A stretch of DNA of 64,000 bases from Leifsonia sp. NPDC080035 (GCF_040050925.1 NZ_CP157390.1:1860001-1924000); one strand, 5' to 3'. Shown: positions 55,531 to 64,000, numbered from the stretch's first letter. Made by a program: numbers and translations. Notes: generated from the letters alone by a model not told the origin.

Positions 55531-56547
55531 TCAGGAGGAGGGCGCGGTGCTTTCCCGGACGATGAGGCGGTGCGGTGCCACGACCTCCTGCGCCGGCATG
55601 TCCGGCTCGTCGATGCGGGCGACGATACGGCGCACCGCCTCCCGCGCGATGAACGGCGTGTCGAGGGAGACGGTGCTGAGCGAGGGGCGCGCGAAGCGGC
55701 CCTCCTCCACGTCGTCGATGCCGATGACGGCGATGTCCTCCGGCACGCGGAGGCCCGCGTCGAACACCGCTCGCATGGCGCCGATGGCGAGGAGATCGGA
55801 GAAGCAGAGGATGGCGTCCGGCCGCGGGTCCAGCGCGAGGAGTTCCTGGGTCGCACGGTACCCGCCAGGGCGGCTGTAGTGGCCGGCGGGCTTCACGAGG
55901 TCCGGGTCGTGCGGAAGCCCTGCCTCCGCGAGTGCCTCGGCGTAGCCGGACTCGCGCTGAAGGGGGGTCGCGTACTCCTCGGTCGGCTGCGAGCCGATCG
56001 CGGCGATGCGGGACCGGCCGGTCCCGACGAGATGCGCGACAGCGTCCTTCGCCGCCTGGACGTTGTCGATGGCGACGTGGTCGTAGCGCCCGTCGAACTC
56101 GTGCTCGCCGAGCAGCACGAGCGGCATCCGGGTCGTGCCGTGCATGTCCAGCAGCTCCGACTTGGTCACGAGCGGGCTGAACAGGAGGCCGTCGAACAGC
56201 ATCGTCCGCTCGTCCCCGAGCAGCAGCTGCCGTTCGCGATCGTGGTCGTAGCCGGTCTGGTCGATCATCACCCGGTAGCCCGACAGCGCGGCGGCGTCGA
56301 TGACCTCCCGCGCCAGCTCGCTGAAGTAGGGGACATCCACCTCGGGGACGACGAGCGCGAGCATCCCGGTGCGCCCGGTGCGCAGCGTCCTCGCCACCGG
56401 GTTCGGTCGGTAGTCGAGCTCCTCGATGGCGGCGAGCACCCGGGAGCGCATCTGATCGCTCACGTGCTCGTACCCGCTCACGACGTTGGACACCGTGCGG
56501 ACGGAGACCTTGGCGAGCTGGGCGACGTCGCGCAGTGTTGCTGGCAT
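55531..56547 (-). CDS. LacI family transcriptional regulator
   Basis: This 338-residue repressor begins MPATLRDVAQLAKVSVRTVS, the LacI helix-turn-helix at residues 5-26, followed by the sugar-sensing domain. The ATG at 56545-56547 is chosen because the helix-turn-helix starts there and a TACGAT -10 box lies six bases upstream (leaderless). The frame stays open for 27 more codons upstream, but those cover the operator. Palindromes of the type TTTGC...GCAAA occur on both sides of the gene, so it should control the ABC/GH2 operon, itself and the secreted glycosidase. Confidence 0.92.
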   Translation of the reverse strand: MPATLRDVAQLAKVSVRTVSNVVSGYEHVSDQMRSRVLAAIEELDYRPNPVARTLRTGRTGMLALVVPEVDVPYFSELAREVIDAAALSGYRVMIDQTGYDHDRERQLLLGDERTMLFDGLLFSPLVTKSELLDMHGTTRMPLVLLGEHEFDGRYDHVAIDNVQAAKDAVAHLVGTGRSRIAAIGSQPTEEYATPLQRESGYAEALAEAGLPHDPDLVKPAGHYSRPGGYRATQELLALDPRPDAILCFSDLLAIGAMRAVFDAGLRVPEDIAVIGIDDVEEGRFARPSLSTVSLDTPFIAREAVRRIVARIDEPDMPAQEVVAPHRLIVRESTAPSS

Positions 56548-56609
56548 GGAGTCATCGTAGCGTTTGCAACGTTCGCAAACGAACGCTACAGTTTGCATAC
56601 GTTGGCAAA
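56548..56609. promoter_or_regulatory. Divergent promoter with two LacI operators
   Basis: TTTGC-AACGTTC-GCAAA (56563-56579) and TTTGC-ATACGTTG-GCAAA (56592-56609) share their arms. On the minus strand TACGAT (56554-56559) is a -10 box six bases before the LacI ATG, and the first operator lies directly upstream of it. Confidence 0.75.
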
Positions 56610-56626
56610 ACACGAGGGAGTGTCCC

Positions 56627-57991
56627 ATGATCCATCACCCGAGACGACGGGCACGCGGCATCGCCGTCGCTGCGGCACTCGTCGCCACAGCACTGACCCT
56701 GACCGCCTGCGGCCCCGATATCGGCACCGCGGGCGGCAGCACCGCCTCCACGCGCCTCCAGGCGCCGGACACCGACCAGCCGGAAGGCGAGATCACCATC
56801 TGGGACCGGTCGGGCGACCTGTTCAAGGTGTTCGACGGCGTCATCGCGGACTTCAACAAGAAGTACCCGAAGATCACCGTCCACCACGAGGCCGTCGACA
56901 TCAACGCCAAGCTGCAGAACACCCTCATCACCGGCACCGACGTGCCGGACGGCGTGTTCCTCGATGACGCGCTGGTGAGCAGCTACGCCGACCACCTCTG
57001 GGATCTGAGCGACGTGCTGAAGCCGTACGTGAAGGACATCGCACCGCAGAAGATCGACGCGAACACCGTCGACGGCGGAATCTACGGCGTCCCGTACGAC
57101 CTGAACCCGGGGCTGCTCTACTACAACGCCACCGCGCTGAAGGCGGCGGGGATCGACCCGACCGGCATCCGCACCTACGACGACCTGCTCTCCGCGGCCC
57201 GCGCCTATCAGAAGGCCAAGCCGGGGGCGAAGCCGATCCACCTCGAGCAGGGCGCGTTCCTCGGCCAGCTCCAGCTGGAGATGTACGCGAGCCAGCTGGG
57301 CACGTCATTGGCCGACGCGAAGGGAACGCTCCGCCTCGACAGCCCGGAGTACAAGCAGATCCTCACCTTCCTCGACACCGTCCAGAAGGAGGGGCTCGGC
57401 ACCCGCGCCGAATATCTCGGCCAGAGCGACATCGCGGAGCTGGAAGCGGGCAACGAGGTCTTCTACCCCTGGGCCATCTGGTTCAGTTTCGCCCCGCAGC
57501 AGCTCCTGCCGAAGACGGCGGGCGACTGGCGCGCCATGGAGCTTCCGGCCTGGAAGGACGGCGGCGCGCGCAGCGGCGCGATGGGCGGATCCTCGTTCGT
57601 GCTCCCGAAGGATGGCAAGAACTCCCAGCTGGCCTGGCTCTTCTACAAGTTCCTGATGTATGACAAGGCCGGCTACTCCGCGGTGTGGGGCCCGAACGAC
57701 GTCTACCCCGAGGGCCTCAACACCTCGATCCCGGCTTACCTGCCTGCCGCGGAGTCGTCGAAGCCGCTCTTCCGTCCCGTGCCCGCACTCGGCGACCAGG
57801 ACCTGTGGAAGGTGGCCACCGAGGCCGGTGCGCAGATCCCGGCCGGCACCGCCATCCCCTCCTGGTGGAACGGGTCGACCGACTACCTGGGCGCGGACCT
57901 GCAGCGGATGTTCGACGGAGACCTCACTCCGGAGCAGGTGATCGAGAAGGCCGGCTCCGACATCCAGAGCAACCTCATCGACCGGCAGTGA
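56627..57991 (+). CDS. ABC sugar transporter substrate-binding lipoprotein
   Basis: This 454-residue protein has a lipoprotein signal peptide (RRARGIAVAAALVATALTLTAC, lipobox LTAC) and a family 1 extracellular solute-binding domain (GEITIWDRSGDLFKVFDGVI, about residues 53-72). GAGGGAG precedes the ATG at 56627. It is the first gene of an operon with two permeases and a GH2 enzyme, downstream of two LacI operators. It should bind an oligosaccharide released by the secreted propeller glycosidase. Confidence 0.92.
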   Translation: MIHHPRRRARGIAVAAALVATALTLTACGPDIGTAGGSTASTRLQAPDTDQPEGEITIWDRSGDLFKVFDGVIADFNKKYPKITVHHEAVDINAKLQNTLITGTDVPDGVFLDDALVSSYADHLWDLSDVLKPYVKDIAPQKIDANTVDGGIYGVPYDLNPGLLYYNATALKAAGIDPTGIRTYDDLLSAARAYQKAKPGAKPIHLEQGAFLGQLQLEMYASQLGTSLADAKGTLRLDSPEYKQILTFLDTVQKEGLGTRAEYLGQSDIAELEAGNEVFYPWAIWFSFAPQQLLPKTAGDWRAMELPAWKDGGARSGAMGGSSFVLPKDGKNSQLAWLFYKFLMYDKAGYSAVWGPNDVYPEGLNTSIPAYLPAAESSKPLFRPVPALGDQDLWKVATEAGAQIPAGTAIPSWWNGSTDYLGADLQRMFDGDLTPEQVIEKAGSDIQSNLIDRQ

Positions 57992-58004
57992 CACCGAGAG
58001 AATC

Positions 58005-58919
58005 ATGACGACAACAGCCCTCCCCTCCGCGGCCCGGCGCCGCAGGCGCCTCGGCGGCCCTCAGACCCGCCGTCGACTCGCCCCGTACCTCTTCGTGATG
58101 CCGTTCGTGGTGATCTTCCTCGCGTTCAGCGTGTACCCGTTGATCTTCACCGCCCGGCTGAGCTTCACGAACTGGCACGGCACCGGTGCCGCGGAGTGGG
58201 TGGGCTGGGGCAATTACACCTACCTGCTCAGCAGCCCGGCGTTCTGGAGCTCCCTCGGGAACTCGGCGGTGCTGTGGCTGCTGATCGTCCCGGTGCAGAT
58301 CGCGCTGGCCGTCGTCGTCGCCGTGCTGCTCGACTCCGCGAAACTGCGACTGCGCGGGATGTACCGGGTCGCGTTCATCGTCCCGTTCGTCACGCCGCTG
58401 GTCGCCGTCGCGCAGATCTGGGTCGTGCTCTTCGACCAGGACCACGGCGCCGTCAACGCGCTGCTCGGCGTGGTCGGTCTGCCCGACATCGGCTGGCTCA
58501 CCACCAGCGCGTGGGCCAAGCCGACCCTGGCGCTCCTGTTCCTCTGGAAGACGACGGGGTTCATCGTGATCATCCTGTTGTCCGGGCTCCAGTCGATCGA
58601 CCGCTCGATGTACGAGGCGGCGGACCTCGACGGCGCCTCGCCCGTCCGTCAGCTGTGGAGCATCACGGTCCCGCTCCTCCGGCGGACGATCATGTTCGCT
58701 GTCGTGCTGCAGACGCTCGCGGTCTTCCAGATGTTCGCGGAGCCGTTCGTGGTCACCCAGGGCGGCCCGTACAACTCGACGACGACGGCCGGGTACTACC
58801 TCTACAACCACATCACCCGAGCGGACCTCGGCACAGGCGCGGCGAACTCGTTCCTGCTCGTCATCCTCGTGATGATCCTGTCGCTCGCCTTCGTCCGCCT
58901 GCTCCGAGCGAAGGACTGA
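58005..58919 (+). CDS. ABC sugar transporter permease, MalF type
   Basis: This 304-residue protein has six predicted helices and an EAA loop at about residues 200-222 (MYEAADLDGASPVRQLWSI). The start lies 13 bp after the binding-protein stop. It forms the channel with the next permease. No ATPase gene is present in the operon. Confidence 0.9.
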   Translation: MTTTALPSAARRRRRLGGPQTRRRLAPYLFVMPFVVIFLAFSVYPLIFTARLSFTNWHGTGAAEWVGWGNYTYLLSSPAFWSSLGNSAVLWLLIVPVQIALAVVVAVLLDSAKLRLRGMYRVAFIVPFVTPLVAVAQIWVVLFDQDHGAVNALLGVVGLPDIGWLTTSAWAKPTLALLFLWKTTGFIVIILLSGLQSIDRSMYEAADLDGASPVRQLWSITVPLLRRTIMFAVVLQTLAVFQMFAEPFVVTQGGPYNSTTTAGYYLYNHITRADLGTGAANSFLLVILVMILSLAFVRLLRAKD

Positions 58920-58921
58920 TC

Positions 58922-59860
58922 ATGGCCACCTCCACCGTCCTCGAGGGCCCTGCCGACTCCGCCGGGACCGCAGCGGCCGGACGACCGGATGCGGCCGGCC
59001 CGGTGCGCAGGCCGCGCCGCACGCGCCCGCGGATCGGCACGCAGGCCTTCCTGATTCTCCTGCTCGTCGCCTTCCTGGCGCCGGTCGCGTGGGCGATCGT
59101 CTCGGCGTTCAAGCCGGCGAACGACATCATCCGCGACCCGCTCGGCTTCGACCCGTCGACCTTCACACTCGCCAACTTCACGGCGATGTTCCACGATGTG
59201 CCGATCGCGCAGGGCTTCCTCAACACGGCGATCGTGCTGGTGGTCAAGGGTGCGATCACCCTGTTCTTCGCCCCGCTGGCGGCCTACGCGTTCGCCAAGT
59301 ACGACTTCGTCGGCAAGAACCTGATCTTCGGGACCGTGCTCGTCACGCTTATGCTCCCCACGATCGTGCTCATCATCCCGCTCCTTCTGGAGATGAAGAC
59401 GTTCGGCTGGGTGAACACCTACCAGGCGCTCATCCTCCCGGGGTCGGTGGACGCGTTCGCGATCTTCTGGATGCGTCAGGTCATCGCCGCCGTTCCGGAT
59501 GAGCTGCTCGACGCCGCCCGTGTCGACGGGTGCGGTGAGTTTGGCATCTTCTGGCGCGTTGTGGTCCCGGTCATCCGCCCGGGGCTGGCCGGCCTGGCCG
59601 TGCTGACCATCATGAACATCTACAACGACTTCGTCTGGCCGGTGGTCGCGGCGAGCTCCGACCGTATGGCCACCCTCCAGGTCGTGCTCTCGACCCTGGC
59701 GCAGAACATCACGGGCAACAGGATCGGGGCGGACTACGCCACGGTGACCGGCGAACTGCTCGCCGCGAGCTCGATCGCCCTCATCCCACTGCTGGTGCTC
59801 TTCATCGTTCTCCAGCGTCACTTCATCAACGGCATCCTCGCCGGCAGCGTGAAAGGCTAA
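58922..59860 (+). CDS. ABC sugar transporter permease, MalG type
   Basis: This 312-residue protein has a hydrophilic N-terminus of about 37 residues, then six helices with the EAA loop ELLDAARVDGCGEFGIFWRV near residues 193-212. The start is two bases after the preceding stop, and the GH2 gene starts two bases after its stop, so all are translated together. Confidence 0.9.
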   Translation: MATSTVLEGPADSAGTAAAGRPDAAGPVRRPRRTRPRIGTQAFLILLLVAFLAPVAWAIVSAFKPANDIIRDPLGFDPSTFTLANFTAMFHDVPIAQGFLNTAIVLVVKGAITLFFAPLAAYAFAKYDFVGKNLIFGTVLVTLMLPTIVLIIPLLLEMKTFGWVNTYQALILPGSVDAFAIFWMRQVIAAVPDELLDAARVDGCGEFGIFWRVVVPVIRPGLAGLAVLTIMNIYNDFVWPVVAASSDRMATLQVVLSTLAQNITGNRIGADYATVTGELLAASSIALIPLLVLFIVLQRHFINGILAGSVKG

Positions 59861-59862
59861 CC

Positions 59863-61968
59863 ATGACACTCTCCACGACCGACTCCGTCGCCACCGCAGG
59901 GACGGCGGCCTCGGAGCAGCCGCGACCGGAGTATCCGCGCCCGGACCTCGACCGCTCCGCCCGCTGGCTCAACCTCAACGGCACCTGGCACTTCGAAGCC
60001 GAGGACGCCGACTCCACGATCACGGTGCCGTTCGCGTGGGAGACCACGGCGTCCGGAGTGAATCGGGCGTGGCTGGAGCGCGGTGTGTACCGGCGGGAGC
60101 TGAGCGTCCCGATGGAGTGGGAGGGATCGCGCGTCGTCCTGTGCTTCGGCGCCGTGCATCACCGCGCCGTCGTCCGCATCGACGGCAGCCTGGTCGGTGA
60201 GCACACGGGAGGCTACGAATCGTTCGAGTTCGATGTCACCGACTTCGTGGTCCCCGGCATCCTCTCAGAGCTGACCGTGGAGGTGGAGGCGCCGGCCGAC
60301 AAGCGCGCCATCCCGCACGGCAAGCAGCGGTCGATCCCGCGGGACGACTACGACGGCGTCTCCTTCACCCCGACCTCGGGCATCTGGCAGACCGTGTGGC
60401 TGGAGGCCCGCGGGCGCACCTACGCGCGCGCGGTTGCCCTCCGCGGCGACAGCCTCACCGGGTTCGATGTCGTGGTGGAGGCAGCCGGCGACACGCCTGC
60501 CGACGCGGTCGTCGTGGCTCGCGTGCTCGGCACCGGTGAGACGGTCGAGCTCCGTACCGATCCGACGGGGCGCGCGGCCGGGCGCATCGAGATCGATGCT
60601 CCACGGCTCTGGTCGCCGGCCGATCCGCATCTCTACCGGGTGGAGGTGACGGTCGGTGAGGGCGAGAGCGCCGACACGGTCATCGTGACGTCGGGCCTCC
60701 GGAGCATCCAGGCGCGCGGGGAGCAGCTCTTCCTCAACGGCGAGCGACTCTATCTGCGCGGTGTCCTGGATCAGGGCTACTGGCCGGAGACCGGCCTCAC
60801 CGCCCCGGACGCCGACGCCCTGCGGCACGACATCGCCCTGGCCCGCGACCTCGGCTACACGCTCGTGCGGAAGCACCTCAAGTACGAGGAGCCGATCTGG
60901 CTGCACGAAGCCGACCGCACCGGCATGCTCGTCTGGGCGGAGCCGGCCTGCCCGAGCCGGTTCTCCGCGGAGGCCGCCGCCGCGTTCGAGGCGCAGCTGC
61001 CAGCCCTGGTCGAGCGCGACGGCAACCACCCCTCGATCGTGATCTGGGGTCTGTACAACGAGGAGTGGGGGCTCGACTGGGACATCCCCGGCAGCGACGC
61101 GCGCGCTCGCGCCGCAGAACACGCCTACGAGACGATGCGCGCCCTCGACGACACGCGGCCGATCGTGGAGAACTCGGGCTGGTCGCACGTGCGCACCGAC
61201 CTGGTGGACTGGCACTACTACGAGCCCGATCTCGCCGAGTGGAAGCGTGCGGTCGCCGCCATGGCGGAGGGGACGCAAGACGAGTTCCCCGTCCGGCTCG
61301 GTCCCGACTTCGTCGTCGACAAGTCCTACTACGCCTCGGACGCGTTCCCGCGCTCGGGCGTCCCCATCCTCAACAGCGAGTACGGCGAGGGGTTCACCAG
61401 CCTCGAGCGCGCCTGGCATCTGCGCTGGGAGACGCAGGAGCTGCGCCGCCACGACCGGTTCGCCGGGTACGTCTACACCGAGTTCGCCGACGTCGAGCAC
61501 GAGGCCGCGGGACTGCTCACCGCCGATCGCCGCGCGAAGGAGTGGGGCGGGCTCGTGCCCGCGGACGTGAACGCCGACACCGTGATCGTGGTCGACCTGA
61601 TCCCGCTTCGCGCGGGGGCCGACATTCTGCCTCCCGCCGAGCCGTTCCCGCTCGTGGCGCACGTCTCGCATCACGGCACGTCGCCGGCGACCGTGCGCCT
61701 GCACGCGGCATGGCTCAGGGCGGGCGCGCCGGCGGACGGTCAGGCGGCGGTGGCCGCGCGTGCGCAACCGCAGTCGTCGACGCCGCGCATCGCGGTGAAC
61801 CCGTTCGAACTCTCCGCGGGCCTGGAGCTCACCGTCCCCGCCGCACCGCTCGGTGGCCGACTTATGGTCTGGGCGACGGACGAGGAGGGCGACCTCGTGG
61901 CGCGCACGTTCATCGACGCGGCGGAGGTGGAGGAGCCGAACCGGCGCGGTGCCCGCAGCGACGGCTGA
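59863..61968 (+). CDS. GH2 family glycoside hydrolase
   Basis: This 701-residue cytoplasmic enzyme has the GH2 layout: sugar-binding jelly roll (ARWLNLNGTWHFEAED to about residue 190), immunoglobulin-like domain, TIM barrel and an extra C-terminal beta domain of about 110 residues. The acid/base E400 lies in LYNEEWG and the nucleophile E506 in LNSEYGEG. GH2 includes beta-galactosidases, beta-glucuronidases, beta-mannosidases and exo-arabinosidases; the exact specificity is not clear. With the arabinanase-like secreted enzyme, an arabinan or arabinogalactan substrate is possible. Its stop lies within the stem of a terminator shared with the next gene. Confidence 0.88.
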   Translation: MTLSTTDSVATAGTAASEQPRPEYPRPDLDRSARWLNLNGTWHFEAEDADSTITVPFAWETTASGVNRAWLERGVYRRELSVPMEWEGSRVVLCFGAVHHRAVVRIDGSLVGEHTGGYESFEFDVTDFVVPGILSELTVEVEAPADKRAIPHGKQRSIPRDDYDGVSFTPTSGIWQTVWLEARGRTYARAVALRGDSLTGFDVVVEAAGDTPADAVVVARVLGTGETVELRTDPTGRAAGRIEIDAPRLWSPADPHLYRVEVTVGEGESADTVIVTSGLRSIQARGEQLFLNGERLYLRGVLDQGYWPETGLTAPDADALRHDIALARDLGYTLVRKHLKYEEPIWLHEADRTGMLVWAEPACPSRFSAEAAAAFEAQLPALVERDGNHPSIVIWGLYNEEWGLDWDIPGSDARARAAEHAYETMRALDDTRPIVENSGWSHVRTDLVDWHYYEPDLAEWKRAVAAMAEGTQDEFPVRLGPDFVVDKSYYASDAFPRSGVPILNSEYGEGFTSLERAWHLRWETQELRRHDRFAGYVYTEFADVEHEAAGLLTADRRAKEWGGLVPADVNADTVIVVDLIPLRAGADILPPAEPFPLVAHVSHHGTSPATVRLHAAWLRAGAPADGQAAVAARAQPQSSTPRIAVNPFELSAGLELTVPAAPLGGRLMVWATDEEGDLVARTFIDAAEVEEPNRRGARSDG

Positions 61969-61984
61969 GCGCGCCCGCGCTCAG
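61965..61984. terminator. Bidirectional terminator covering both stop codons
   Basis: CTGAGCGC-GCCC-GCGCTCAG is a perfect 8-bp stem with a 4-base loop. The left arm contains the TGA of the GH2 gene and the right arm the TCA (TGA) of the convergent gene. Confidence 0.65.
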
Positions 61985-62388
61985 GCCGCGCTGCCCACCG
62001 CCCGCGGGCGCCGGAACGCGAGGCCGGAGGTGATGGCCAGCACCACGACGCCGATCGCCTCGATGATCACCGTCTCGGGCACGAGCGTGAAGCTCCACAC
62101 CTCGGTGATGCCGAAGAGGCCGACGGTCAGTGCCAGCAGGATCGCGGCCAGGCTGGCGATCACGAAGAGCAGGCTCAGGATCGTGACGATCCGCAACAGC
62201 GCCCCACGGGTGACCAGGATGGCGACCGCGAGCACGATGCCCGCGATGCCGTTGAGCACGAACATGGTCCCCAGCAACCCGCCGACGCCGTCGAAGATCA
62301 GGAAGAGATGGATCCCGCCGATCGCCAGCAGGATGAGCGCGCTGAGGATGCGCAGGACCAGGAGGGGTCCCTGGCGGCTGTCGGTCAT
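61981..62388 (-). CDS. Small four-helix membrane protein
   Basis: This 135-residue protein has four predicted helices at about residues 11-32, 37-60, 64-90 and 104-126. The start at the ATG 62386-62388 is used because the first helix begins there; an open frame extends further but lacks coding character. The family is not recognised with certainty; it resembles small actinobacterial integral membrane proteins of unknown role. It converges with GH2 and lies 77 bp from the sulfatase-fold gene. Confidence 0.7.
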   Translation of the reverse strand: MTDSRQGPLLVLRILSALILLAIGGIHLFLIFDGVGGLLGTMFVLNGIAGIVLAVAILVTRGALLRIVTILSLLFVIASLAAILLALTVGLFGITEVWSFTLVPETVIIEAIGVVVLAITSGLAFRRPRAVGSAA

Positions 62389-62465
62389 GGGAGCACCTGC
62401 CTTCCGGTTCGGGCCTCCCGGTCGGAAGGCCACAGTGGGAACACGTAACGGCGACCCGGAACGGT

Positions 62466-64000
62466 TCACTTCCGCGTCCCGAACGCCGAGAGGAACCGGT
62501 CGCGGAACGCATCCATCCGCCACACCGGCGCGTCCGGTGCGGGCAGCATGCCCGGCTGCCACGACCACGAGGAGACCCGGTCGATGACCGCAGGGTCCTT
62601 GGCGATGATGCTGATCGGGACGTCGTGGTCGGCACCCGCTCCGCTGACGACCGCAGCCGGCTGGTGGTCGCCGAGCACGACGACCACCAGGTCCGGGTCG
62701 TCCACGGTGGTGAGGAACGAGAACATGCTGTTCAAGGAATATTGGATGGATTCGCCGTAGAGCTGCTGCACGTGGTGCGGGTCCTGCCACACCACGCTCG
62801 GCGGCAGCCCGGCCGCCGGCTGCGGGTCGTACACCGAGCCGTCGCCGATCGCGTTCCACGGGACCAGGCTCGGCAGCGGCGTCCACGGGGTGTGCGAGGA
62901 GACGAAATCGATCTCGGCCATCACCGGCCGGTGCGGCCCCGCGAGCTCATGCTGCTGGAAGTATGCCCAGGTGTACTGGTCCGGAATGCGGGCGTAGCTG
63001 AACCGCGGGCCCCGGTAACCGACGTTCGTCCCGTTCAGCTGGCTCTCGTAGTGGTAGAACGAGGAGCCGACCGGCCACGGCCTCGAGTCGGACGGGACAT
63101 CGCTGACCGTCCGCCAGCCCGCCTTCCGGAAGGCGGAGGCGAGCGTGAACCGGGATCCCGAGGTCACCTGGTCGTAGCTCGCCTGCGAGTCGATCCAGAG
63201 CCCGGACTGCAGCGTCGAGTGGGCGAGCCAGCTGATCCCGCCGAACGTCGGCGAGGTGAGGAAGGCGCTGCGCTCCTGGTAGCCGTGCGCGGCCAGCCGC
63301 GCGGTGCCGGAGCGGAGCACCGCGTCGACGCCGGGGGAGAACGTGCTGCCCTGCACCGCGACCCGGCCGTAGCTCTCGATGAACGCGATGACGACGTCCT
63401 TGCCCTTCAGCCCGGTGAGCAGGTCGGCGTCGGGGATGCGCGCGGCGGGGTCGCTCGCGGCCTGTCGCGCGAGGGCCGCCCGGGCACCGACCGCGACCAC
63501 GACCTGGTCGGCGCGGGACGCGGCGGCGGCGCCGACGTCCGCCGCCGCGACCGGTTCCCCCGGAACCATCTGGACGCCGATGAGCGCGACGACAAGCCAC
63601 CCTGCCGTGACCGCGGACGCCGCGAGCAGGGCCGGACGACGCCGGGGCGTGAGGATGCGCGCGAGCCGCAGCAGCGCCGCCGAGACCGCGACGACGGCGG
63701 CGACCACGGCGACGACGAAGAGGATCAGGAGGGCGAGCGCGCCGACCGCACCGGCGGAATCCTGCACGACCCCGTAGCCGTCGACGAGCTCCGGCCAGCC
63801 GGTCGCGATGTCGAACGGCTTGCCGACCGTCGACTGGAACACGCGGTCGAGAGCGGCGGCGAGGGTGGCAGCGACGATGAGCAGCGCGACGAGTGCGGCG
63901 AGGGCCCGACGCGTCCAGCGCCAGGGGAGCAGCACGAGGAGCACCACGGCAAGCACCGCCTCCAGCGGGATGCGCAGCAGTGCGAGCGCGGAACCGGAGG
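62466..64000 (-). CDS. Membrane-anchored sulfatase-fold protein (LTA synthase-like), N-terminus cut by the window
   Basis: At least 511 residues are visible; the frame is open to the right edge, so the true start lies outside. The N-terminal part has several membrane helices (VLAVVLLVLLPWRW, ALLILFVVAVVAAVVAVSA) and then an extracytoplasmic alkaline-phosphatase/sulfatase domain: DVVIAFIESYGR holds a metal-binding Glu and VVVVLGDHQP the metal-binding Asp-His. Such proteins transfer phosphoglycerol or phosphoethanolamine onto cell-envelope glycans. The usual catalytic Thr motif is not obvious, so the activity is uncertain. Confidence 0.82.
   Translation of the reverse strand, partial: SGSALALLRIPLEAVLAVVLLVLLPWRWTRRALAALVALLIVAATLAAALDRVFQSTVGKPFDIATGWPELVDGYGVVQDSAGAVGALALLILFVVAVVAAVVAVSAALLRLARILTPRRRPALLAASAVTAGWLVVALIGVQMVPGEPVAAADVGAAAASRADQVVVAVGARAALARQAASDPAARIPDADLLTGLKGKDVVIAFIESYGRVAVQGSTFSPGVDAVLRSGTARLAAHGYQERSAFLTSPTFGGISWLAHSTLQSGLWIDSQASYDQVTSGSRFTLASAFRKAGWRTVSDVPSDSRPWPVGSSFYHYESQLNGTNVGYRGPRFSYARIPDQYTWAYFQQHELAGPHRPVMAEIDFVSSHTPWTPLPSLVPWNAIGDGSVYDPQPAAGLPPSVVWQDPHHVQQLYGESIQYSLNSMFSFLTTVDDPDLVVVVLGDHQPAAVVSGAGADHDVPISIIAKDPAVIDRVSSWSWQPGMLPAPDAPVWRMDAFRDRFLSAFGTRK

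Overview
The window is 64 kb of G+C-rich, almost fully coding DNA from an actinobacterium, most likely a Microbacteriaceae member (Leifsonia/Microbacterium-like). This rests on the strong G/C third-base bias, frequent GTG starts, ATGA/GTGA stop-start overlaps, a DUF222/HNH '13E12-type' gene, many MalFG-type sugar transporters without their own ATPase, and many apparent leaderless genes in which a TANNNT -10 box lies 6-7 nt before the ATG. The organism assignment is inference. No rRNA, tRNA, CRISPR array, transposase or phage gene was seen. Both edges cut a gene.

Layout. 0-5.3 kb: an FtsX-like ABC permease (cut by the edge) and three TetR regulators, each next to a palindromic operator and a probable target (ABC permease, aldo/keto reductase, quinone oxidoreductase-GNAT-hypothetical operon). 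5.5-7.9 kb: an ECF-like sigma factor with a membrane partner, a secreted crystallin-fold protein and two tiny membrane proteins. 7.9-20.6 kb: a GntR regulator, an intervening DUF222/HNH gene, then an eleven-gene sugar operon: cupin phosphosugar isomerase, ribose-type ABC transporter, FGGY kinase, 2-hydroxyacid dehydrogenase, KDPG-type aldolase, shikimate-dehydrogenase-like protein, phosphotriesterase-like lactonase, ABM protein and small transaldolase. Its substrate is not obvious and it is the best candidate for an undescribed pathway. 20.7-26.6 kb: LysR, a fold-I Lys/Orn/Arg decarboxylase, an APC transporter, a DAP-decarboxylase paralogue and a 37-aa peptide gene. 26.7-30.9 kb: a GltS-like transporter and two hexuronate genes (mannitol-dehydrogenase family and ManD-type mannonate dehydratase).

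30.8-40.2 kb: an alpha-galactoside locus with GH110, LacI, an unclassified (alpha/alpha)6-type protein, an ABC importer and GH36. 40.2-46.1 kb: a stand-alone LigD-type polymerase, a vanX-alr-ddl operon, a hypothetical gene and an MFS transporter. 46.2-53.6 kb: a complete non-phosphorylative L-fucose pathway from alpha-L-fucosidase to pyruvate plus lactate, with a FadR-type GntR regulator and three copies of one palindromic operator. 53.7-62.0 kb: a secreted beta-propeller glycosidase with a ricin-type lectin domain, LacI, an ABC importer and a GH2 enzyme, tied together by TTTGC...GCAAA operators. 62-64 kb: a small membrane protein and a membrane-anchored sulfatase-fold transferase cut by the edge.

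Together the genes describe a scavenger of complex glycans: exo-glycosidases release galactose, fucose and other sugars, dedicated importers bring in oligosaccharides, and each module has its own local regulator and operator.
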